Below are positions 34,214 through 44,473 of a stretch of 64,000 bases of DNA, one piece after another. The stretch lies in the NCBI RefSeq assembly GCF_002362315.1, contig NZ_MTZV01000004.1, positions 868,001-932,000 of the forward strand, in the 5' to 3' direction. The position numbers and the translations under genes were made by a program. Within the stretch, counting starts at the first letter, position 1. Each line of letters starts with the position of its first letter. This stretch comes from Paraburkholderia acidicola. GTDB taxonomy: Bacteria > Pseudomonadota > Gammaproteobacteria > Burkholderiales > Burkholderiaceae. The notes beneath the pieces are model-generated. The model had not been told where the DNA came from. It saw nothing but the letters and a program-made list of their open reading frames with translations, and made no database searches.

Positions 34214-34238
34214 ATCCGGGCGAATTTTCTACGGGAAA

Positions 34239-36533
34239 TTAGCGCGAAGCACTCACATCCGCGACCAGCAATGCGGTCATGTTGACGATCCGGCGCACCG
34301 TCGCCGACGAAGTCAGCACATGCACCGGTTGCGCCGCGCCCAGCAGCATCGGACCGATTGCGATGTTGTTGCCGGCGGCCGTCTTCAGCAGGTTGTACGA
34401 GATATTTGCCGCGTCGATGTTCGGCAGCACCAGCAGGTTTGCGTCGCCTTCGAGCGTCGATTCCGGCAGCACTTCGCGGCGCAGGTTCGCATCGAGCGCT
34501 ACGTCGCCGTGCATTTCGCCGTCCACTTCCAGATCCGGCGCGCGCTCACGCAGCAACGCCAGCGTGTCGCGCATTTTCTGCGCGGACGGCGCGTGGCTCG
34601 TGCCGAAGTTCGAATGCGAGACCAGCGCGATCTTGGGCTCGATACCGAAGCGGCGCACTTCTTCGGCGGCCATGATGGTGATTTCGCAGAGCTGTTCCGG
34701 CGTCGGATCGACGTTCACATGCGTGTCGACGATGAAGATCTGCCGGCCCGGCAGCACCAGCGCATTCATCGCCGCGTAGACGCTGCAGCCTGCGCGCTTG
34801 CCGATCACCTGGTCGACGAAGTGCAGATGGCGATGCGTCGTGCTGATCGTGCCGCAGATCATCCCGTCCGCTTCGCCCTTCTTCACCATCATCGAGCCGA
34901 TCAGCGTCGTGCGGCGGCGCATTTCGAGCTTGGCCATCTGCTCGCTGATGCCCTTGCGCGCCATCATCTTGTGATATTCCTGCCAGTAATCGCGATAGCG
35001 CTCGTCGTGATCGGTGTTGACGACCGTATAGTCCTGGCCAGCCGTGAGCCGCAGCCCATAACGCGTCATGCGTTGTTCGATCACCGACGGACGACCGATC
35101 AGGATCGGCTTCGCGAGCTTCTCGTCGACGATGATCTGCACCGCGCGCAGCACGCGCTCCTCTTCGCCTTCCGCGAATACGATGCGCTTCTTCTCCGGCT
35201 CGACGCTGCGCGCCAGCTGGAAGATCGGCTTCATCGTCGTGCCGCTGTGATAGACGAACTGCTGCAGATGCTGTTCGTACGCATCCATGTCTTCGATTGG
35301 CCGGGTCGCCACGCCCGAATCCATCGCGGCCTTCGCCACAGCCGGCGCGATCTTGACGATCAGGCGCGGGTCGAACGGCTTCGGAATCAGGTACTCCGGC
35401 CCGAATGACAGATCCTGAATGCCATAAGCGGTCGCAACGATATCGCTCTGCTCCTGGCGAGCCAGCTCGGCGATCGCATTCACTGCGGCAATTTCCATCT
35501 CGCGCGTCACCGTCGTGGCGCCGGCATCAAGCGCACCGCGGAAGATGAACGGAAAACACAGCACGTTGTTGACCTGATTCGGATAGTCGGTGCGGCCGGT
35601 TGCGAGCACGGCATCCGGTCGTACTTCGAGCGCCAGCTCCGGCATGATTTCCGGCGTCGGGTTCGCAAGTGCGAGGATCAGCGGCCTGGCGGCCATTCCC
35701 TTGACCATTTCCGGCTTCAGCACGCCGCCCGCCGACAGCCCCAGGAAAATATCCGCGCCGCCAATCGCTTCGGCCAGCGTGCGCGCGTCGGTCTCACGGG
35801 CGAAGCGTTCCTTGTCCGGGTCCATCAGTTCGACGCGGCCTTTGTAGACGACACCGGCGAGGTCGGTCACCAGAATGTTTTCGATCGGCAGGCCGAGATC
35901 GACGAGCAGGTCCAGACACGCAAGCGAGGCAGCGCCGGCGCCCGAGGCGACCAGCTTCACGCTCTTGATGTCCTTCTGGACCACTTTCAGGCCGTTGGTG
36001 ATCGCCGCCGCGACGACGATGGCCGTGCCGTGCTGGTCGTCGTGGAAGACCGGAATCTTCATGCGCTTGCGGCACTCGCGCTCGACGATGAAGCAGTCGG
36101 GCGCCTTGATGTCTTCGAGGTTGATCCCGCCGAACGTCGGTTCGAGCGCGGCGATCACGTCGACCAGTTTGTGCGGGTCCGATTCGTTCAGCTCGATATC
36201 GAACACGTCGATGCCGGCAAACTTCTTGAACAGCACCGCCTTGCCTTCCATCACCGGCTTCGACGCGAGCGGCCCGATGTTGCCGAGGCCGAGCACCGCG
36301 GTGCCGTTCGTCACGACGCCGACCAGGTTGCTGCGCGCGGTGAAGCGGGCAGCGTTCAGCGGATTCTCGACGATCGCCTCGCACGCGAAAGCGACGCCCG
36401 GCGAGTACGCGAGCGCGAGATCGCGCTGGTTGATCATCTGCTTGGTCGGCGCGATCGCGATCTTTCCCGGGGTGGGAAACTCGTGATAATCGAGTGCGGC
36501 TTCGCGAAGTTTGCTATCGGTGGGATTGGACAT
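34239..36533 (-). CDS. maeB: NADP-dependent malic enzyme, MaeB type
   Basis: A 764-residue fusion: an N-terminal malic enzyme (about 1-425) decarboxylating malate to pyruvate, and a C-terminal phosphotransacetylase-like domain (about 430-764) thought to be regulatory. Malic motifs include LALAYSPGVAFACEAI, FHDDQHGTAIV and the nucleotide fold LVASGAGAASLACLDLL; the PTA part has IVFAEGEEERVLRA and KKGEADGMICG. The ATG at 36533 is the usual start. Divergent from thiL. Confidence 0.96.
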   Translation of the reverse strand: MSNPTDSKLREAALDYHEFPTPGKIAIAPTKQMINQRDLALAYSPGVAFACEAIVENPLNAARFTARSNLVGVVTNGTAVLGLGNIGPLASKPVMEGKAVLFKKFAGIDVFDIELNESDPHKLVDVIAALEPTFGGINLEDIKAPDCFIVERECRKRMKIPVFHDDQHGTAIVVAAAITNGLKVVQKDIKSVKLVASGAGAASLACLDLLVDLGLPIENILVTDLAGVVYKGRVELMDPDKERFARETDARTLAEAIGGADIFLGLSAGGVLKPEMVKGMAARPLILALANPTPEIMPELALEVRPDAVLATGRTDYPNQVNNVLCFPFIFRGALDAGATTVTREMEIAAVNAIAELARQEQSDIVATAYGIQDLSFGPEYLIPKPFDPRLIVKIAPAVAKAAMDSGVATRPIEDMDAYEQHLQQFVYHSGTTMKPIFQLARSVEPEKKRIVFAEGEEERVLRAVQIIVDEKLAKPILIGRPSVIEQRMTRYGLRLTAGQDYTVVNTDHDERYRDYWQEYHKMMARKGISEQMAKLEMRRRTTLIGSMMVKKGEADGMICGTISTTHRHLHFVDQVIGKRAGCSVYAAMNALVLPGRQIFIVDTHVNVDPTPEQLCEITIMAAEEVRRFGIEPKIALVSHSNFGTSHAPSAQKMRDTLALLRERAPDLEVDGEMHGDVALDANLRREVLPESTLEGDANLLVLPNIDAANISYNLLKTAAGNNIAIGPMLLGAAQPVHVLTSSATVRRIVNMTALLVADVSASR

Positions 36534-36764
36534 GAGGCGGGCTTCGAGGTGCGGATTAGAATGGATATTCGACGGCATTGTAGCGCCAATCCCCCGCCTG
36601 ATTCCGTCGGAAAGGGTACAACTGCCGCACCCGAAATAGCGCTGAAAAAACCGCCACGGTAATTGCGCTACATCGCTACTTGCCTGGTTTTACCGTGCAG
36701 TACGCGCTACCATGCGCGCTTTTAACCGCATTTGCCTTCGCTTTGGCGCACGCCGGACACCCCC

Positions 36765-37772
36765 ATGCTCTCCGAGTTCTCGTTGATCGATCGCTTCTTT
36801 GCCCGGCGCGCCGCGGCTGGTGCGCCGCGCGCCGACGTGCCGCTCGGTATCGGCGACGACTGTGCGCTGCTGGCACCACGTGCCGGAGAAATGCTGGCAA
36901 TTTCGACGGACATGCTGGTGGAAGGGCGCCATTTCTTCGCCGATGTCGATCCGCATGCGCTGGGTCACAAGGCGCTGGCGGTCAACCTCTCGGACCTCGC
37001 GGCGATGGGCGCGCGGCCGCAGGGGTTCACGCTGGCATTCTCGCTACCGCAAGCGAGCGAAGCGTGGCTCGAACCGTTCAGCAACGGCCTGTTCGAACTG
37101 GCCGAGCGATTCGACTGTCCGCTGATCGGCGGTGACACCACGGGCGGACCGCTCAATCTGTGTCTGACCGTGTTCGGTTCGGTACCGCCTCAGCATGCAC
37201 TGCGACGCGACGCGGCCCAGCCCGGCGATGACATCTGGATCTCGGGCGTACTCGGCGACGCGCGAGCCGGTTTAGGTGTTTTGCGCGGCGAATGGCAGAC
37301 GAACGACGCGGATGCCGCGCTTTTCCGTCGCGCGATGGAGCGGCCCGAGCCGCGTGTCGCGCTCGGCCTTGCGCTGCGCGGCATCGCGCACGCGGCGCTC
37401 GATCTGTCCGACGGGCTCGCCGGCGATCTGCTGCATATCCTCGAGCGCTCGCAGGTCGGCGCGACCGTCGATGTCGACGCCGTGCCGCGTTCCGCCGCAT
37501 TGCGCCAGCTATCCGCCGACATACAGCAGCGCTGCACACTCGCCGGCGGCGACGACTACGAACTGTGCTTCACCGCTCCGCAGGCAGCGCGCGCGGCGGT
37601 CGAAGCCGCGGGCCGCGAGGCCAGCGTAACCGTGACGCGCATCGGTACAATAACCGCTCTTCAAGCGGAGGCAGGCGCACCTGCAACCGCGCCCGCGATC
37701 GCCTGGCGCGACGCGGCCGGCACACCGCTCACCCTGACGTTGCAAGGCTTCGATCATTTCCATGCAGACTGA
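36765..37772 (+). CDS. thiL: thiamine-monophosphate kinase
   Basis: A 335-residue enzyme phosphorylating thiamine monophosphate to the cofactor thiamine diphosphate. It opens MLSEFSLIDRFF; the metal and nucleotide motifs are LGIGDDCALL, ISTDMLVEGRHFF, NLSDLAAMGARP and LIGGDTTGG, and ALDLSDGLAGDL lies in the C-terminal half. Start set at 36765; 11 upstream codons are optional. Its end overlaps pgpA by 11 bases, the classical thiL-pgpA pair. Confidence 0.97.
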   Translation: MLSEFSLIDRFFARRAAAGAPRADVPLGIGDDCALLAPRAGEMLAISTDMLVEGRHFFADVDPHALGHKALAVNLSDLAAMGARPQGFTLAFSLPQASEAWLEPFSNGLFELAERFDCPLIGGDTTGGPLNLCLTVFGSVPPQHALRRDAAQPGDDIWISGVLGDARAGLGVLRGEWQTNDADAALFRRAMERPEPRVALGLALRGIAHAALDLSDGLAGDLLHILERSQVGATVDVDAVPRSAALRQLSADIQQRCTLAGGDDYELCFTAPQAARAAVEAAGREASVTVTRIGTITALQAEAGAPATAPAIAWRDAAGTPLTLTLQGFDHFHAD

Positions 37773-38319
37773 ACCCCCGCTCGTCCCCACCGACGATCTC
37801 CCCGGCGGCTCCGGCCCCAACCCCGGCAAACCGGGACCGCGCCGCGCGAACCCCCGCTTCATGCTGTCGCATCCGTTTCATATCCTGTCGCTCGGGTTCG
37901 GCAGCGGGCTCTCGCCGATCATGCCCGGCACCGTCGGCACACTGTTCGCGTGGGCCTCGTTCGATGCGTTCAGCCGCTATCTGACGGTCATCGACTGGGG
38001 TTTGCTAATCGTCATCGGGTTCTTCGCCGGCATCGTCATCACCGGTTTCACCGCGAAGCGGCTCGGCACCAACGACCCATCACCGGTCGTCTGGGACGAA
38101 ATCGTCGCGTTCTGGCTCGTTCTACTGATGGTGACACCCGTCACGTTCACGGGGCAGTTGTGGGCGTTCGTCGTGTTTCGCTTCTTCGACATGGTGAAAC
38201 CGCCACCCATCGGTTATTTCGACCGCAAGCTGAAAGGTGGTTTTGGCATCATGTTCGACGATCTTGCCGCCGCGTTCTACACGTTGCTCGTGATCGCGCT
38301 GTGGCGCATGTCGGTCTGA
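37762..38319 (+). CDS. pgpA: phosphatidylglycerophosphatase A
   Basis: Integral membrane phosphatase of 185 residues making phosphatidylglycerol. The first 33 residues are proline/glycine-rich and probably cytoplasmic; the PgpA core has FGSGLSPIMPGTVGTLFAW, VVWDEIVAFWL and FRFFDMVKPPPIGYFDRKLKGGFGIMFDDLAAA, with conserved acidic residues. The start overlaps thiL; cinA follows 25 bases later, making a three-gene operon. Confidence 0.96.
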   Translation: MQTEPPLVPTDDLPGGSGPNPGKPGPRRANPRFMLSHPFHILSLGFGSGLSPIMPGTVGTLFAWASFDAFSRYLTVIDWGLLIVIGFFAGIVITGFTAKRLGTNDPSPVVWDEIVAFWLVLLMVTPVTFTGQLWAFVVFRFFDMVKPPPIGYFDRKLKGGFGIMFDDLAAAFYTLLVIALWRMSV

Positions 38320-38344
38320 CCGACACCCGTTACCGGACCCCCGC

Positions 38345-38845
38345 ATGCCTACCGATTCCGTCGTCCATCAGCTCGCCATCCGCGTCGGCAACCGGCTGCG
38401 CGACGGACGCCTGATGCTCGCCACCGCCGAGTCCTGCACCGGCGGCATGGTCGCCACCGCGATCACCGATATCTCCGGCAGCAGCGGTTGGTTCGAACGC
38501 GGCTTCGTCACCTATTCGAACCAGGCGAAGAGCGAAATGATCGGTGTGCCCGCGGAGATGATCGACCGTCATGGCGCGGTCAGCGAACCGGTCGCGCGTG
38601 CGATGGCGGAGGGTGCGCTGCGCAACAGTCGCGCGCAGGTTGCACTGTCGATTACCGGCGTGGCCGGGCCGGGCGGTGGCACTGAGGCCAAGCCGGTCGG
38701 CATGGTGTCGTTCGGCTGGAGCAACCGTCTGCATACTGCCGTCGAAACCGTCGTGTTCAAGGGCGGCCGCGAGCAGATCCGGGTACAGGCTGCCGCGCAC
38801 GCGTTGCGCGGCGTGCTTGCGCTGCTCGACGAGCAGGAACGCTGA
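38345..38845 (+). CDS. pncC: CinA C-terminal family nicotinamide-nucleotide amidohydrolase
   Basis: A 166-residue single-domain protein of the PncC/CinA-C family, which hydrolyses NMN to nicotinate mononucleotide and ammonia. Family motifs TAESCTGGMVATAITDISGSS and GVAGPGGGTEAKPVGMVSFG are intact. The N-terminal CinA (COG1058) domain is absent, as in E. coli YgaD. Third gene of thiL-pgpA-pncC. Confidence 0.93.
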   Translation: MPTDSVVHQLAIRVGNRLRDGRLMLATAESCTGGMVATAITDISGSSGWFERGFVTYSNQAKSEMIGVPAEMIDRHGAVSEPVARAMAEGALRNSRAQVALSITGVAGPGGGTEAKPVGMVSFGWSNRLHTAVETVVFKGGREQIRVQAAAHALRGVLALLDEQER

Positions 38846-38935
38846 AGCGCCGCTCGTCGTCTCTTAGTATTCTTGTTGCGTGATTTCCGCCGGCCCTTGC
38901 TGCGGGCCGCCACCTTGGCCTTTTTCATGGTTCCC

Positions 38936-39442
38936 ATGCAGACCAACGACCTCGATCGACACGCCCTGATCCGCCGCTTCGACCTGAAGCCGCATCCGGA
39001 AGGCGGCTTCTTCAGTGAAACCTATCGGGCCGCAGACGGCGTGCATCGCGAAGGCTCAACCGAGCTGCGTTCGGCGTCGACAGCGATCTACTACCTGCTG
39101 TGCGACGGCGCCCATTCCTCGTGGCATCGCATTCGCTCCGACGAAGTCTGGCATTTCTATGCCGGCGAACCGCTCGACGTGCACGTGCTCGACGACGCCG
39201 GACAGCTCACCACGCATCGGCTCGGCAATGCGCTGACGCATCCGGACACGGTGTTTCAGGCGGTGGTGCCGGCTGGCTTGTGGTTTGCCGCGGAATGCGC
39301 CGATCCGGCGAGCTTTGCGCTCGTCGGTTGCACGGTGGCGCCCGGTTTCGAGTTCAGCGAGTTCGAGCTCGCCGATGCGAGCGCGCTGGAGCAGGCGTGG
39401 CCGCAGCATCGTGGGCTGATCGCGCGGCTTGGGCCGCGTTAA
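38936..39442 (+). CDS. cupin protein, DUF985 family
   Basis: A 168-residue cupin of unknown substrate. DUF985 motifs are HPEGGFFSETYR, YYLLCDGAHSSWHRIRSDEVWHFYAGEPL, PAGLWFAAE and GCTVAPGFEFSEFELA; histidines could bind metal. Start chosen at 38936; ATG 38927 is three codons earlier and possible. It stands after pncC on the same strand with a 90-base gap, convergent with pyrF. Confidence 0.88.
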   Translation: MQTNDLDRHALIRRFDLKPHPEGGFFSETYRAADGVHREGSTELRSASTAIYYLLCDGAHSSWHRIRSDEVWHFYAGEPLDVHVLDDAGQLTTHRLGNALTHPDTVFQAVVPAGLWFAAECADPASFALVGCTVAPGFEFSEFELADASALEQAWPQHRGLIARLGPR

Positions 39443-39454
39443 AAAACCGCTGTA

Positions 39455-39481
39455 GCGTCGATCGGCCACGCCGACCGACGC
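39455..39481. terminator. hairpin between cupin gene and pyrF
   Basis: GCGTCGATCGG-ccacg-CCGACCGACGC pairs 10 of 11 positions, in the 57-base gap between convergent genes; no T-tract. Confidence 0.5.
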
Positions 39482-39499
39482 GTCACTTGATACGCAGCT

Positions 39500-40315
39500 T
39501 CAGCGCGATGCGTTGATCGTATCGCGCGTCAATTGAGCTGCAGCCGCAGCAGCCTGCGCGAAGTCATCGCCCTTGCTTGCATAGATGATCGCGCGCGACG
39601 AATTGATCAGCATCCCCGCCCCCGACGCCGTGCGCCCTGCGCGCACGGTCGCTTCGACATCGCCGCCTTGCGCGCCGATGCCCGGAATCAGCAGCGGCAT
39701 ATCGCCGACGATCCCACGCACGACTTCAATTTCCTTCGGGAACGTCGCGCCCACCACCAGCCCAAGTTGTCCGCTGGCGTTCCACTTTTCTGCCGCAAGC
39801 TGCGCGACCACCTGATACAGCGGACGTCCCGCCGTGTCGAGGAACTGCAGATCGGAACCACCCGCATTCGACGTACGGCACAACACGATCACGCCCTTGC
39901 CGTCATGCTCGAGATAAGGCTCGATCGAATCGAAACCCATGTACGGATTGACCGTAACCGCATCCGCACCGTAACGCTCGAAAACTTCGCGCGCGTACTG
40001 CTCGGCGGTGCTGCCGATATCGCCGCGCTTCGCGTCGAGCACAACCGGCAAGCCCGGATGATGTGCGTGAATGTGCGCGATCAGTTGTTCGAGCTGATCT
40101 TCGGCGCGGTGTGCCGAGAAATAGGCGATCTGCGGTTTGAACGAAGACGCGTAAGGCGCAGTCGCATCGACGATCGCGCGGCAGAAATCGAAGATTGCAT
40201 CGGCCCGGTTCGCGAGCGCGCCGGGAAACTTCGCGGGATCGGGATCGAGACCGACGCACAGCAGCGAATTCGTGCGCTGCCACGCGCCGTTGAGCGTCTG
40301 GATGAATGAAGGCAT
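39500..40315 (-). CDS. pyrF: orotidine 5'-phosphate decarboxylase (type 2)
   Basis: A 271-residue enzyme making UMP from OMP, last step of de novo pyrimidine synthesis. It opens [32 protein letters not shown]; the catalytic lysine and aspartate lie in [20 protein letters not shown]. This longer form is the type 2 (mycobacterial-like) family used in betaproteobacteria. The ATG at 40315 is the standard start; 63 codons of upstream open frame are ignored. Confidence 0.96.
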   Translation of the reverse strand: MPSFIQTLNGAWQRTNSLLCVGLDPDPAKFPGALANRADAIFDFCRAIVDATAPYASSFKPQIAYFSAHRAEDQLEQLIAHIHAHHPGLPVVLDAKRGDIGSTAEQYAREVFERYGADAVTVNPYMGFDSIEPYLEHDGKGVIVLCRTSNAGGSDLQFLDTAGRPLYQVVAQLAAEKWNASGQLGLVVGATFPKEIEVVRGIVGDMPLLIPGIGAQGGDVEATVRAGRTASGAGMLINSSRAIIYASKGDDFAQAAAAAAQLTRDTINASR

Positions 40316-40412
40316 GGTGAAGGGCTCGCGGCGGAATGACGGGTAGGAGCTGTATTTTACCCGGCCCGGGTCGCGGCCCAGCGAAGATGCGACGCGCGTT
40401 AACTGTGAGCGG

Positions 40413-41492
40413 TCAGTTGTCAGTGTGCGCTTGCCGCTTCGCGCGACCGCCGGCCGTCGCCGTCGCGCGCAATCCGATCGGCTCGACCGTGAAGCGGAAC
40501 TCACGCCTGAGTCGTGCGCCGCGTGCGAGCAGGGTCATGCCGTGCTCGGTTGCACCACCAGGCAAGTTGACCGCATTGATCGGATGATCGACCGGTTCGA
40601 AGCAGAAGAACGTCTCACCGGGTGGTGTGTACAGGACGTAGTAATCGGTATTCGCCGCCACCGTCAGCGACAGCCTCCGTTTCGGCCATGCAACGGTGGC
40701 CTGGCCACTCCAGCCTGTGAACGCATGATTGACGACTGCACCAGGCAACGGATACGCAACGCCGAACTGCCACGCAGGCGGCACCGGCACGTGGCGCACG
40801 GGCAACCAGTCGTCGCCGGATAGCCATAGACCGCCCGCGGCTGCCGACAGCACCGTATCCTCATCGCGCACAAGAAACGGATGGATGCCGAGACCGAACG
40901 GCAGCGCATCGCGTCCAACGTTTTCGATTTCCAGCGCGATCGCGAGCGTCGAACCTTCGAGCGTGTAGGTCTGTACCGCGCGATACGCGTACGGCTTGCC
41001 GTCACTGCGATCGAGCGTCAGCCGCACGCTTTCGTCGCTCGCCGCATCGACCTGCCACGACGCGAGCCAGCCGTCGCCGTGAATCGGCAGCGCTTCGGCG
41101 GCGCGATTGCGCGGCACGTCGATCACGCGCCCCGCCACGCTGAAGCGTCCGCCGCCCAGCCGATTCGAAAACGGCAGCAGCGGATAGCAGGCGAGTTCGT
41201 TAGGATCGGTGTCGGCGGTGACGTGCCGGCAGCGGCGAAAGATCGGCACGGAGTTGCCGTCGCTGCGCCAGTCGAAACGCGTCACACCGCCGCCAAGCAG
41301 CGGCGCCACATCGAGACGCAGATGCGCGTTGGCCAGCGTCACGCCCGCGATATCGCTGTCGATGCCCGCACCGATCGCAACCGCCGAGGTGCTAGGCCCG
41401 GGAAGCACCGGATGTGAAGTCGCCGCGAGCCGCGCACGACGCAGCCGCGACGACGGTGAAGTAGACGGGCCGGCAGGATTCGCGACTGTCAT
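40413..41492 (-). CDS. aldose 1-epimerase (mutarotase) family protein
   Basis: A 359-residue galactose mutarotase-like protein. The fold begins about residue 50 ([26 protein letters not shown]); catalytic-region segments are [28 protein letters not shown] and [10 protein letters not shown], with [11 protein letters not shown] near the end. The first 45 residues are Ser/Pro/Ala-rich. GGAG before ATG 41492 fixes the start. As last gene of the sugar cluster it would supply the anomer used by the dehydrogenase. Confidence 0.9.
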   Translation of the reverse strand: MTVANPAGPSTSPSSRLRRARLAATSHPVLPGPSTSAVAIGAGIDSDIAGVTLANAHLRLDVAPLLGGGVTRFDWRSDGNSVPIFRRCRHVTADTDPNELACYPLLPFSNRLGGGRFSVAGRVIDVPRNRAAEALPIHGDGWLASWQVDAASDESVRLTLDRSDGKPYAYRAVQTYTLEGSTLAIALEIENVGRDALPFGLGIHPFLVRDEDTVLSAAAGGLWLSGDDWLPVRHVPVPPAWQFGVAYPLPGAVVNHAFTGWSGQATVAWPKRRLSLTVAANTDYYVLYTPPGETFFCFEPVDHPINAVNLPGGATEHGMTLLARGARLRREFRFTVEPIGLRATATAGGRAKRQAHTDN

Positions 41493-41628
41493 ATCAGGCT
41501 CCATCGAGAGGCGTAGAACACGGCAACCGTCGACGACGGCTGCGTCTGCGGGCGGCTCGGACAACCGGTTGCCGCCTCTTCAGGTCTGTACTGCGTGCGC
41601 TGCTACGAAACGTACTACCGTACTCGTA

Positions 41629-42585
41629 CTACCCGGAGAACGACACGTTACTGCGGCGACGTCCGTGTGCCGCGCCAGACGCGCTGCGTGGGCGTCCCCG
41701 AAAAACTGCGTCCGGCAAGCCGCGTCGCGCAGGTGTCGAGACGAACACACCGCCCGCTCGCGAGTCGACAGCGAGCGCAGCCGCATCGAGACCGATGCGT
41801 GCGCTCGTGATATACAGCGTGCCGAGCCGCGGACCACCGAACGCAACGCAACTCGGTTGCACGGTCGGCACGGCAACGCGTGCGGTTTCCGCGCCGTGCG
41901 CGTCGTAGCGAACGACCCGGCTGCCGCCCCACTGCGCATTCCACAAGCCGCCATCGCTATCGACCGTCGAGCCATCGGGCTCGCCTGTCATATCGCTGAG
42001 ACGCACGAATACATGATCGTGCGACACCTGGCCCTGTGCGCTGTAACGGCACGTGCGAATCTCGCGGGTCGGTGAATCGCAGTAGTACATCGTCGCGCCG
42101 TCCGGGCTGAACGCGATGCTGTTCGAGATCGCCGGTGCGGGCAACGGCAGACGCTCGAGCGTTAGATCGTGATTCAGCCTGTAGAACCCGCCTACCGGTC
42201 GCACCGGTGTGCTCTCGTCTTTCGTGCCGAACACGAAGCGCCCTTGACGATCGCAGCGACCGTCATTCACGCGTGTGTTCATACCCGGCTCGACGTCAAC
42301 GATAGGTTGAATCTCGCCGCTGACGAGATCGAAAAACGCAAGATGCGTAGCGAGGCCGAGCAACAGCACGTTCTCGTCGGCACACAGCGCGAAGGTGGCG
42401 AGCCGCTCGGGCATCGACCACGACGTGCTGCTACCGTCGCGCGGATCGTAGCGCCACAGTCGCGCGCCTTCGATATCGGTCCAGTAGAAGCGACCGCTAC
42501 GCGCACACCACGTCGCACCCTCACCGAGCGTGCATTTCGCATCGACGAGCAACGTCGCGCGATACGTATGTGCCGTTGCGCTCAC
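41629..42585 (-). CDS. SMP-30/gluconolactonase family lactonase
   Basis: A 318-residue six-bladed propeller sugar lactonase. It opens with ...CTLGEGATWC; metal and substrate residues are expected in NTRVNDGRCDRQGRFVFGT, APAISNSIAFSPDGATMYYCDS and EPDGSTVDSDGGLWNAQWGGSRV, all present. It probably opens galactono- or arabino-lactone made by the adjacent dehydrogenase. The start is GTG 42585, overlapping the SDR stop. The last 20 or so residues are Arg/Ser-rich and look less conserved. Confidence 0.9.
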   Translation of the reverse strand: MSATAHTYRATLLVDAKCTLGEGATWCARSGRFYWTDIEGARLWRYDPRDGSSTSWSMPERLATFALCADENVLLLGLATHLAFFDLVSGEIQPIVDVEPGMNTRVNDGRCDRQGRFVFGTKDESTPVRPVGGFYRLNHDLTLERLPLPAPAISNSIAFSPDGATMYYCDSPTREIRTCRYSAQGQVSHDHVFVRLSDMTGEPDGSTVDSDGGLWNAQWGGSRVVRYDAHGAETARVAVPTVQPSCVAFGGPRLGTLYITSARIGLDAAALAVDSRAGGVFVSTPARRGLPDAVFRGRPRSASGAAHGRRRSNVSFSG

Positions 42586-43382
42586 GCCCAGCCTCCGTCG
42601 ACGATCACGTCCTGCGCGGTGATCATCCGGCTGTCGTCGGCGGCGAGGAACAGCGCCATGCGCGCGAGATCGGCGGGCAGCAGTTCAGCGTCGAGGCACT
42701 GCCCTTCCTTGATCGCGCGTCGCCCAGCGTCGTCGAGCCACAGACGCTTCTGTTTCTCCGTCATCACCCAGCCCGGCACCAGCGAATTCACGCGAATACC
42801 GTACGGTCCGAGATCGCGCGCAAGTCCGCGCGTGAGCCCCTGCACCGCTGATTTCGACATCACGTACACCGGGTAACCGCCGTTCTTCAGCATCCAGCTG
42901 ATCGAGCCGAGGTTGATGATCGCGCCGCTGTGCGCAGCCTTCATGTCTTCGATCACGGCCTGCGCCGCGAAGAACTGATGGCGGATGTTCACGGCGATGC
43001 CCGCATCGAACGATTCGGGCGTGACTTCAGCGATCTTGTGACGGCGATCGTTGGCCGCGTTATTGACGAGCACCGCGATCGAACCGAGCGCGGCCTTCAC
43101 ATCGGCGATGCCTTTCTTCAAGGCATCGATATCGGTGAGGTCGCACGTCAGGAACAGCGGCTTGTGACGCGCATCGCCGAGCCGGTCGGCCAGCGCCTCG
43201 CCGGCGCCTGCATCGATATCGAAGAAGGCGACGCGCGCACCCTGCGCGACAAAATGCTCGACGAAAGATTCGCCGATGCCGGTCGCGCCGCCGGTGATCA
43301 GCACCGTGCGGTCGACGAGGCTCGGATAGCGCGCGTACAGGTCGTCTGCCTGACGGGCGGTTGCGTTTGCCGGAGAAGACAT
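42582..43382 (-). CDS. short-chain dehydrogenase, sugar 1-dehydrogenase type
   Basis: A 266-residue SDR with cofactor motif LITGGATGIGESF, NNAAND, active-site serine in INLGSISWML and YVMSK (Tyr-x-x-x-Lys). Its position between the permease and lactonase genes, and resemblance to xylose/galactose/arabinose 1-dehydrogenases, suggests it oxidises an aldose to its lactone. Start ATG 43382; coupled to the lactonase by a 4-base overlap. The precise sugar is not readable. Confidence 0.85.
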   Translation of the reverse strand: MSSPANATARQADDLYARYPSLVDRTVLITGGATGIGESFVEHFVAQGARVAFFDIDAGAGEALADRLGDARHKPLFLTCDLTDIDALKKGIADVKAALGSIAVLVNNAANDRRHKIAEVTPESFDAGIAVNIRHQFFAAQAVIEDMKAAHSGAIINLGSISWMLKNGGYPVYVMSKSAVQGLTRGLARDLGPYGIRVNSLVPGWVMTEKQKRLWLDDAGRRAIKEGQCLDAELLPADLARMALFLAADDSRMITAQDVIVDGGWA

Positions 43383-43416
43383 CGTTCGGTTCCTTCGTAA
43401 GCTTTGGGAATGAATC

Positions 43417-44433
43417 TTAGTCGCGCGAGCCGCGGTTCTTCAACTGGTCGAGCAACACGGCGGCCAGCAGGATCGCGCCGCGCACCAGGTACTGGTAGAA
43501 CGCGTCGATGTTCATCAGGTTCATCACGTTCTCGACCGTGCCCATGATCAGCACACCGATCACGACGCCCGAGATCGTTGCACGCCCGCCGAGCAGCGAC
43601 ACGCCGCCCAGCACGCACGCCGAGATCACGTTCAGCTCGAAGCCTTCGGCGGCGTTCGGCTGTCCCGACGTAATACGCGACGCGAGGATCACACCGGCCA
43701 ACGCGGTCACCGCGCCCTGCACGAGGAAGATATAGACACGTGTGCGTTCGACGTTGATACCAGCGAGGCGCGACGCCTCCGGATTACCGCCGATCGCGAG
43801 CGTATTGCGGCCGTACACGGTCTGGTTCAGCATCACGCCGAACACGATGAAGCACAGCAACGTGACCCAGATCGGCAGCGATACGCCGAACATCGTCAGG
43901 CCACCGAGCGCGATAAACGTATCCGACGACACGCCGACCGCCTGGCCGTGCGACACGATGAAGCCGAAGCCGCGCACGATTTCCATCGTCGCGAGCGTCG
44001 TGATCAGCGCGTTGATGCGCAGATACGCAATCACCGCGCCGTTCACGAAACCGATCACAGCACCGGCCGCGACCGCCGCAATGATCGCGATAAACGTATT
44101 GCCGGTCGCGTTAAGCACCATCGCGCACAGCACGCCAGCAAACGCAACGGTCGAGCCCACCGACAGATCGAAGTCGCGCGACGCCAGACAGAACATCATC
44201 GTGCAGGCGACCATGCCGATCTGCGAGATCGACAGCGCGAGGCCGAGCATGTTTTCGATCGAGAAGAAATGATCGACGGTCAGCGACATCGTGATGAACA
44301 TCAGCGCGAAGATCACGATCAGGCTGTACTCGGTGACGTGCTGCCACCACTTCTGCCGGTCGTTGCCCTGCGGAATCAGCGCTTCGGTCGCGCTTGCGGC
44401 GGCCTGTTGCGCGAGGTTTTCTCTAGCTTGCAT
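43417..44433 (-). CDS. araH: L-arabinose/galactose-type ABC transporter permease
   Basis: Inner membrane permease of 338 residues with about ten spans, of the ribose/arabinose BPD_transp_2 family; GNPEASRLAGINVERTRVYIF and SACVLGGVSLLGGRATISGVVIG are characteristic. GGAGGAG before ATG 44433 sets the start. It is encoded 40 bases after araG, completing araFGH. Confidence 0.93.
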   Translation of the reverse strand: MQARENLAQQAAASATEALIPQGNDRQKWWQHVTEYSLIVIFALMFITMSLTVDHFFSIENMLGLALSISQIGMVACTMMFCLASRDFDLSVGSTVAFAGVLCAMVLNATGNTFIAIIAAVAAGAVIGFVNGAVIAYLRINALITTLATMEIVRGFGFIVSHGQAVGVSSDTFIALGGLTMFGVSLPIWVTLLCFIVFGVMLNQTVYGRNTLAIGGNPEASRLAGINVERTRVYIFLVQGAVTALAGVILASRITSGQPNAAEGFELNVISACVLGGVSLLGGRATISGVVIGVLIMGTVENVMNLMNIDAFYQYLVRGAILLAAVLLDQLKNRGSRD

Positions 44434-44473
44434 GTCAATACTCCTCCCGTTCCCCACGGGTTGGACTTCAGAT

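Larger units (their letters stand above)
33876..34238. other. 363-base intergenic region, AT-rich with a candidate RNA
   Basis: No conventional gene. 33876-34020 holds the upstream region of the RNase gene. From 34016 the base composition turns AT-rich with promoter-like hexamers, followed by a highly structured plus-strand segment ending in a clear terminator (listed separately). Confidence 0.7.

Noticed and set aside
41629..41720. Possible frameshift at the end of the SMP-30 lactonase
   Set aside because: The last 20 residues look unconserved and another frame continues with an SGTPTQR-like stretch, but all catalytic blades are intact and C-termini vary in the family; too weak to call.
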